The notes beneath the pieces were generated by a model. It was not told the DNA's origin, made no database searches, and was given only the letters and a program-made list of their open reading frames with translations. A DNA stretch of 64,000 nt from Acanthosoma haemorrhoidale (lineage: Eukaryota; Arthropoda; Insecta; Hemiptera; Acanthosomatidae). The translations under genes were made by a program, and so were the position numbers. The DNA lies in assembly GCA_930367205.1 (NCBI GenBank), contig OV884015.1, positions 36,695,288 through 36,759,287 of the forward strand, in the 5' to 3' direction. Shown here piece by piece: positions 61,786 through 64,000 of the stretch; the first letter of the stretch is position 1; each line of letters starts with the position of its first letter.

Positions 61786-64000
61786 CATGATAATAATATA
61801 TAAAAAGAAATAAGAAAACACAGAACTAAAGTAAAGAGAAAAGAAACACCTCTAATAATATATTTACAAATCCTAAACTAGCTATGTATAAATTTTTTTT
61901 TTTTTTCCTTATAGCTAGTTATCTTAATACTATTTACAATTTTGGGTCCGTGTTCTACCTATACTTAAAACTATATTTACATGGGGTGTGCATCCTCCAT
62001 CCCCCTATAACTAAACTTATATCTAACCATATACTTCTCAGTCCTACCTTATATCTATATATACATATTTACAGTGACTCCTCTGGAACCATTTTTACAT
62101 CAACTAAAATACTAAACAAATATCAACACGAGGGAAAGATATTAAGATCTATTGACCCTGTATTTTGTAGTTTTTTCGAAGTTGTCCATTCATGCTCACC
62201 GCTAATAGCAATGTAAAGCATCGCCTTAACCGGTACTTTAGCCGACCCCACGGGGAAATCTAAATCCCGCTGTTATATTGCCATTCTGATGTGGTCCTTG
62301 TGTACCTTAAAGGGTCGTTGGACACTCCTTTGAAGGATTTATCTTCCATTTCTTGTTGGAAGGGCGTAATGGCATTAAGCGGATGGAGATGGACCGGATA
62401 AGCCTGTACATATTTTTATTATTGTTAACATATGATAAATAATATTGACAAAGGACCAAAAATATTATGAAAAAGCAATAATCTACTACATCGTGAGGTT
62501 TTGTCCCTTTTTAATAATTTAACAACCCTTTAAACTCAACATCAAGTCTTAGAATTTTGCAAAAAAAAAATCCTAAAAGATTAAATACAGGTCAAGCTTG
62601 TATTTCAGAATTCGTGATGACCTATGACCCCAAACACTTACTTGACCCCTAAAAACTGACCCTTTTAGGCTCTACGCAATGCATTTATAGTTTAAATTGA
62701 CATTAATTGATCAAAAAATGTTCGAAATCAAGAGATAGATTAGCTCAGATCACGCGGTCATGGAATTTCCGACCGAATTTTGAAGAATAGAAACTGCTGG
62801 AAATATATGTACTAAATAAAATGGACTTCGAGATGCTCTACAACAAATGAAATTGTATCTGGTCTATGAAAAACTCTTCTTTCCAATGCATTTTGGAGTT
62901 TACAATTTCCTTCTGTTGCTGTCCACTTCTTCGTAAATTTTAATTTCTCTATAGTCTGTAATTTACTATTTTGTAAGTAAAACAGTTTTACCGAGGAAAA
63001 ATTATCTATTACTTTGTGTGTACTTATTCTACTTCGTATGATACTAAATTCAAAACATGGGAGCAATTGTAGACCTGTGACCATACACCCCGGACCTTAC
63101 ATATTTACACCTTGTTTGTCTACAGACATGACAGAATGGCAAGTCAGATGGAACAAGATTCACAAAGGTAGACACTTCCTACATTGCTCCTAAACAAACA
63201 TGATTACATTAGTAAAACGTGGACCGACAATCATGTAACTAAACTATTTGCTGTCCGCAGAATAGTCAACAGCTACTTTTATAGTTCCAAAATTAGAGAC
63301 CAGTCCAAAATTAGATCTATGTCTATGCGGTTTTACAACTCCAACCATTGAAGTGAAGATCGACTTTTGTTGCTGTAGTTGGCAGAGAGCGTTGAAGGGC
63401 TAGAGTGGTGTTGTAGTAACAACACTACCTCCGCTTGTCATTTCCCCTCACGAGGCTAACTGTACCTTGACCAGACCCGTCAGTCATAGAAAAAAAACAC
63501 GAGACATCAGAGGCGTTTTTAAATTTTATTATAATCTGCCCTCTTTGTGCGATCATTCTGTCGGGATACCATTAATGAGCCTTCAGTGGTTATGAGGCCG
63601 ATGTGGATTAGAAGGATAGGCGTAGCTGGATAATGATTCTACAAGAAGATTTCGGCTGTTTTGCTGGAATTAATAGTTTCAAAAAAATAACCACTGTTCG
63701 CTTGGTCACCTAATACCATCGATGAAACAAACGTAGCGTAATGACCCAATAATCGGAACGATAACAAACGAATGAAGGAGCCATTAGTGGACAGGCAGAC
63801 AGACATCTATAATGTAACGCCGTGGCAGACCAGGTATTGATGATGGCGCACCTGGACCGCATGTGGCCCCGTTCTCTCCCTCGTGGATAATTGCGCATTA
63901 GAGCCTTTTAATTGAAATGGCCATCTTGGAGCATCTGCCCGTCTCGATGGATCCTGAGGACTCTGCCCGCATGGCTCGTGGGAAATACACCTTGGCGTTC
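61786..64000. other. Gene-free stretch to the window end
   Basis: AT-rich until about 63540; 63540-64000 is GC/CpG-richer. The last ten bases could be the 3' end of an upstream rough-like exon on the minus strand (see findings). No supported gene. Confidence 0.3.

Noticed and set aside
1..64000. CRISPR arrays, operons, riboswitches, phage or bacterial defence systems
   Set aside because: The window is eukaryotic with spliced genes; no regularly spaced repeats or bacterial gene organisation were seen.
1..64000. tRNA or rRNA genes
   Set aside because: No cloverleaf with A and B boxes and no rRNA-like conserved core was recognised by eye; a covariance scan was not possible.

Overview
The window is AT-rich eukaryotic nuclear DNA with GT-AG introns, many of them only 75-100 bp, an arthropod rough-type homeobox gene, mariner transposon relics and several families of non-LTR retrotransposon fragments. 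This suggests an insect; the order cannot be fixed from the window. Four protein-coding genes can be supported, and every exon was joined by checking reading phase and splice sites by eye.

The gene-dense part is about 17.5-41.5 kb. A 15-exon minus-strand gene (17494-30507) encodes Sly1/SCFD1, the Sec1/Munc18 protein of ER-Golgi SNARE fusion (626 aa, apparently complete). A plus-strand gene (33583-35533, 4 exons, 289 aa) encodes the peroxisomal RING E3 subunit PEX10. A small plus-strand gene (38474-41534, 5 exons, 219 aa) encodes a charged, tryptophan-punctuated coiled-coil protein resembling CCDC34/MAP9-type proteins. Sly1 and PEX10 are divergent; the three are ordinary neighbours with no evident shared pathway.

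The right part holds the 3' half of a rough-like homeobox gene on the minus strand. Its homeodomain exon is at 58674-58908 and its terminal exon at 49676-49814, separated by an 8.9 kb intron full of transposon debris. The N-terminal exon or exons lie beyond the window or were not recognised.

The left 17 kb, 41.5-49.7 kb and 59-64 kb hold no recognisable genes. They are AT-rich with short GC/CpG-richer islands and repeats. The repeats include a non-LTR family ('family A') with fragments at 0.96-1.73, 30.9-31.7, 32.2-32.4 and 56.8-58.3 kb and a conserved 3' UTR hairpin; a second non-LTR family ('family B') at 5.7, 56.9 and 61.05 kb; and further relics at 20.5-21.2 and 44.8-45.1 kb. There are three mariner relics (19.5-20.5, 46.17-47.08, 50.94-51.25 kb), a probable solo LTR inside an intron (40046-41081) with a diverged relative at 53.0 kb, two Penelope-like tails with hammerhead-like motifs (43.06 and 59.4 kb), and a strongly folded 3' UTR-like segment at 61.6 kb. 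I found no CRISPR array, rRNA or tRNA gene, and no clearly new multi-gene system. The most unusual material is in the repeat tails and the intronic insertions.
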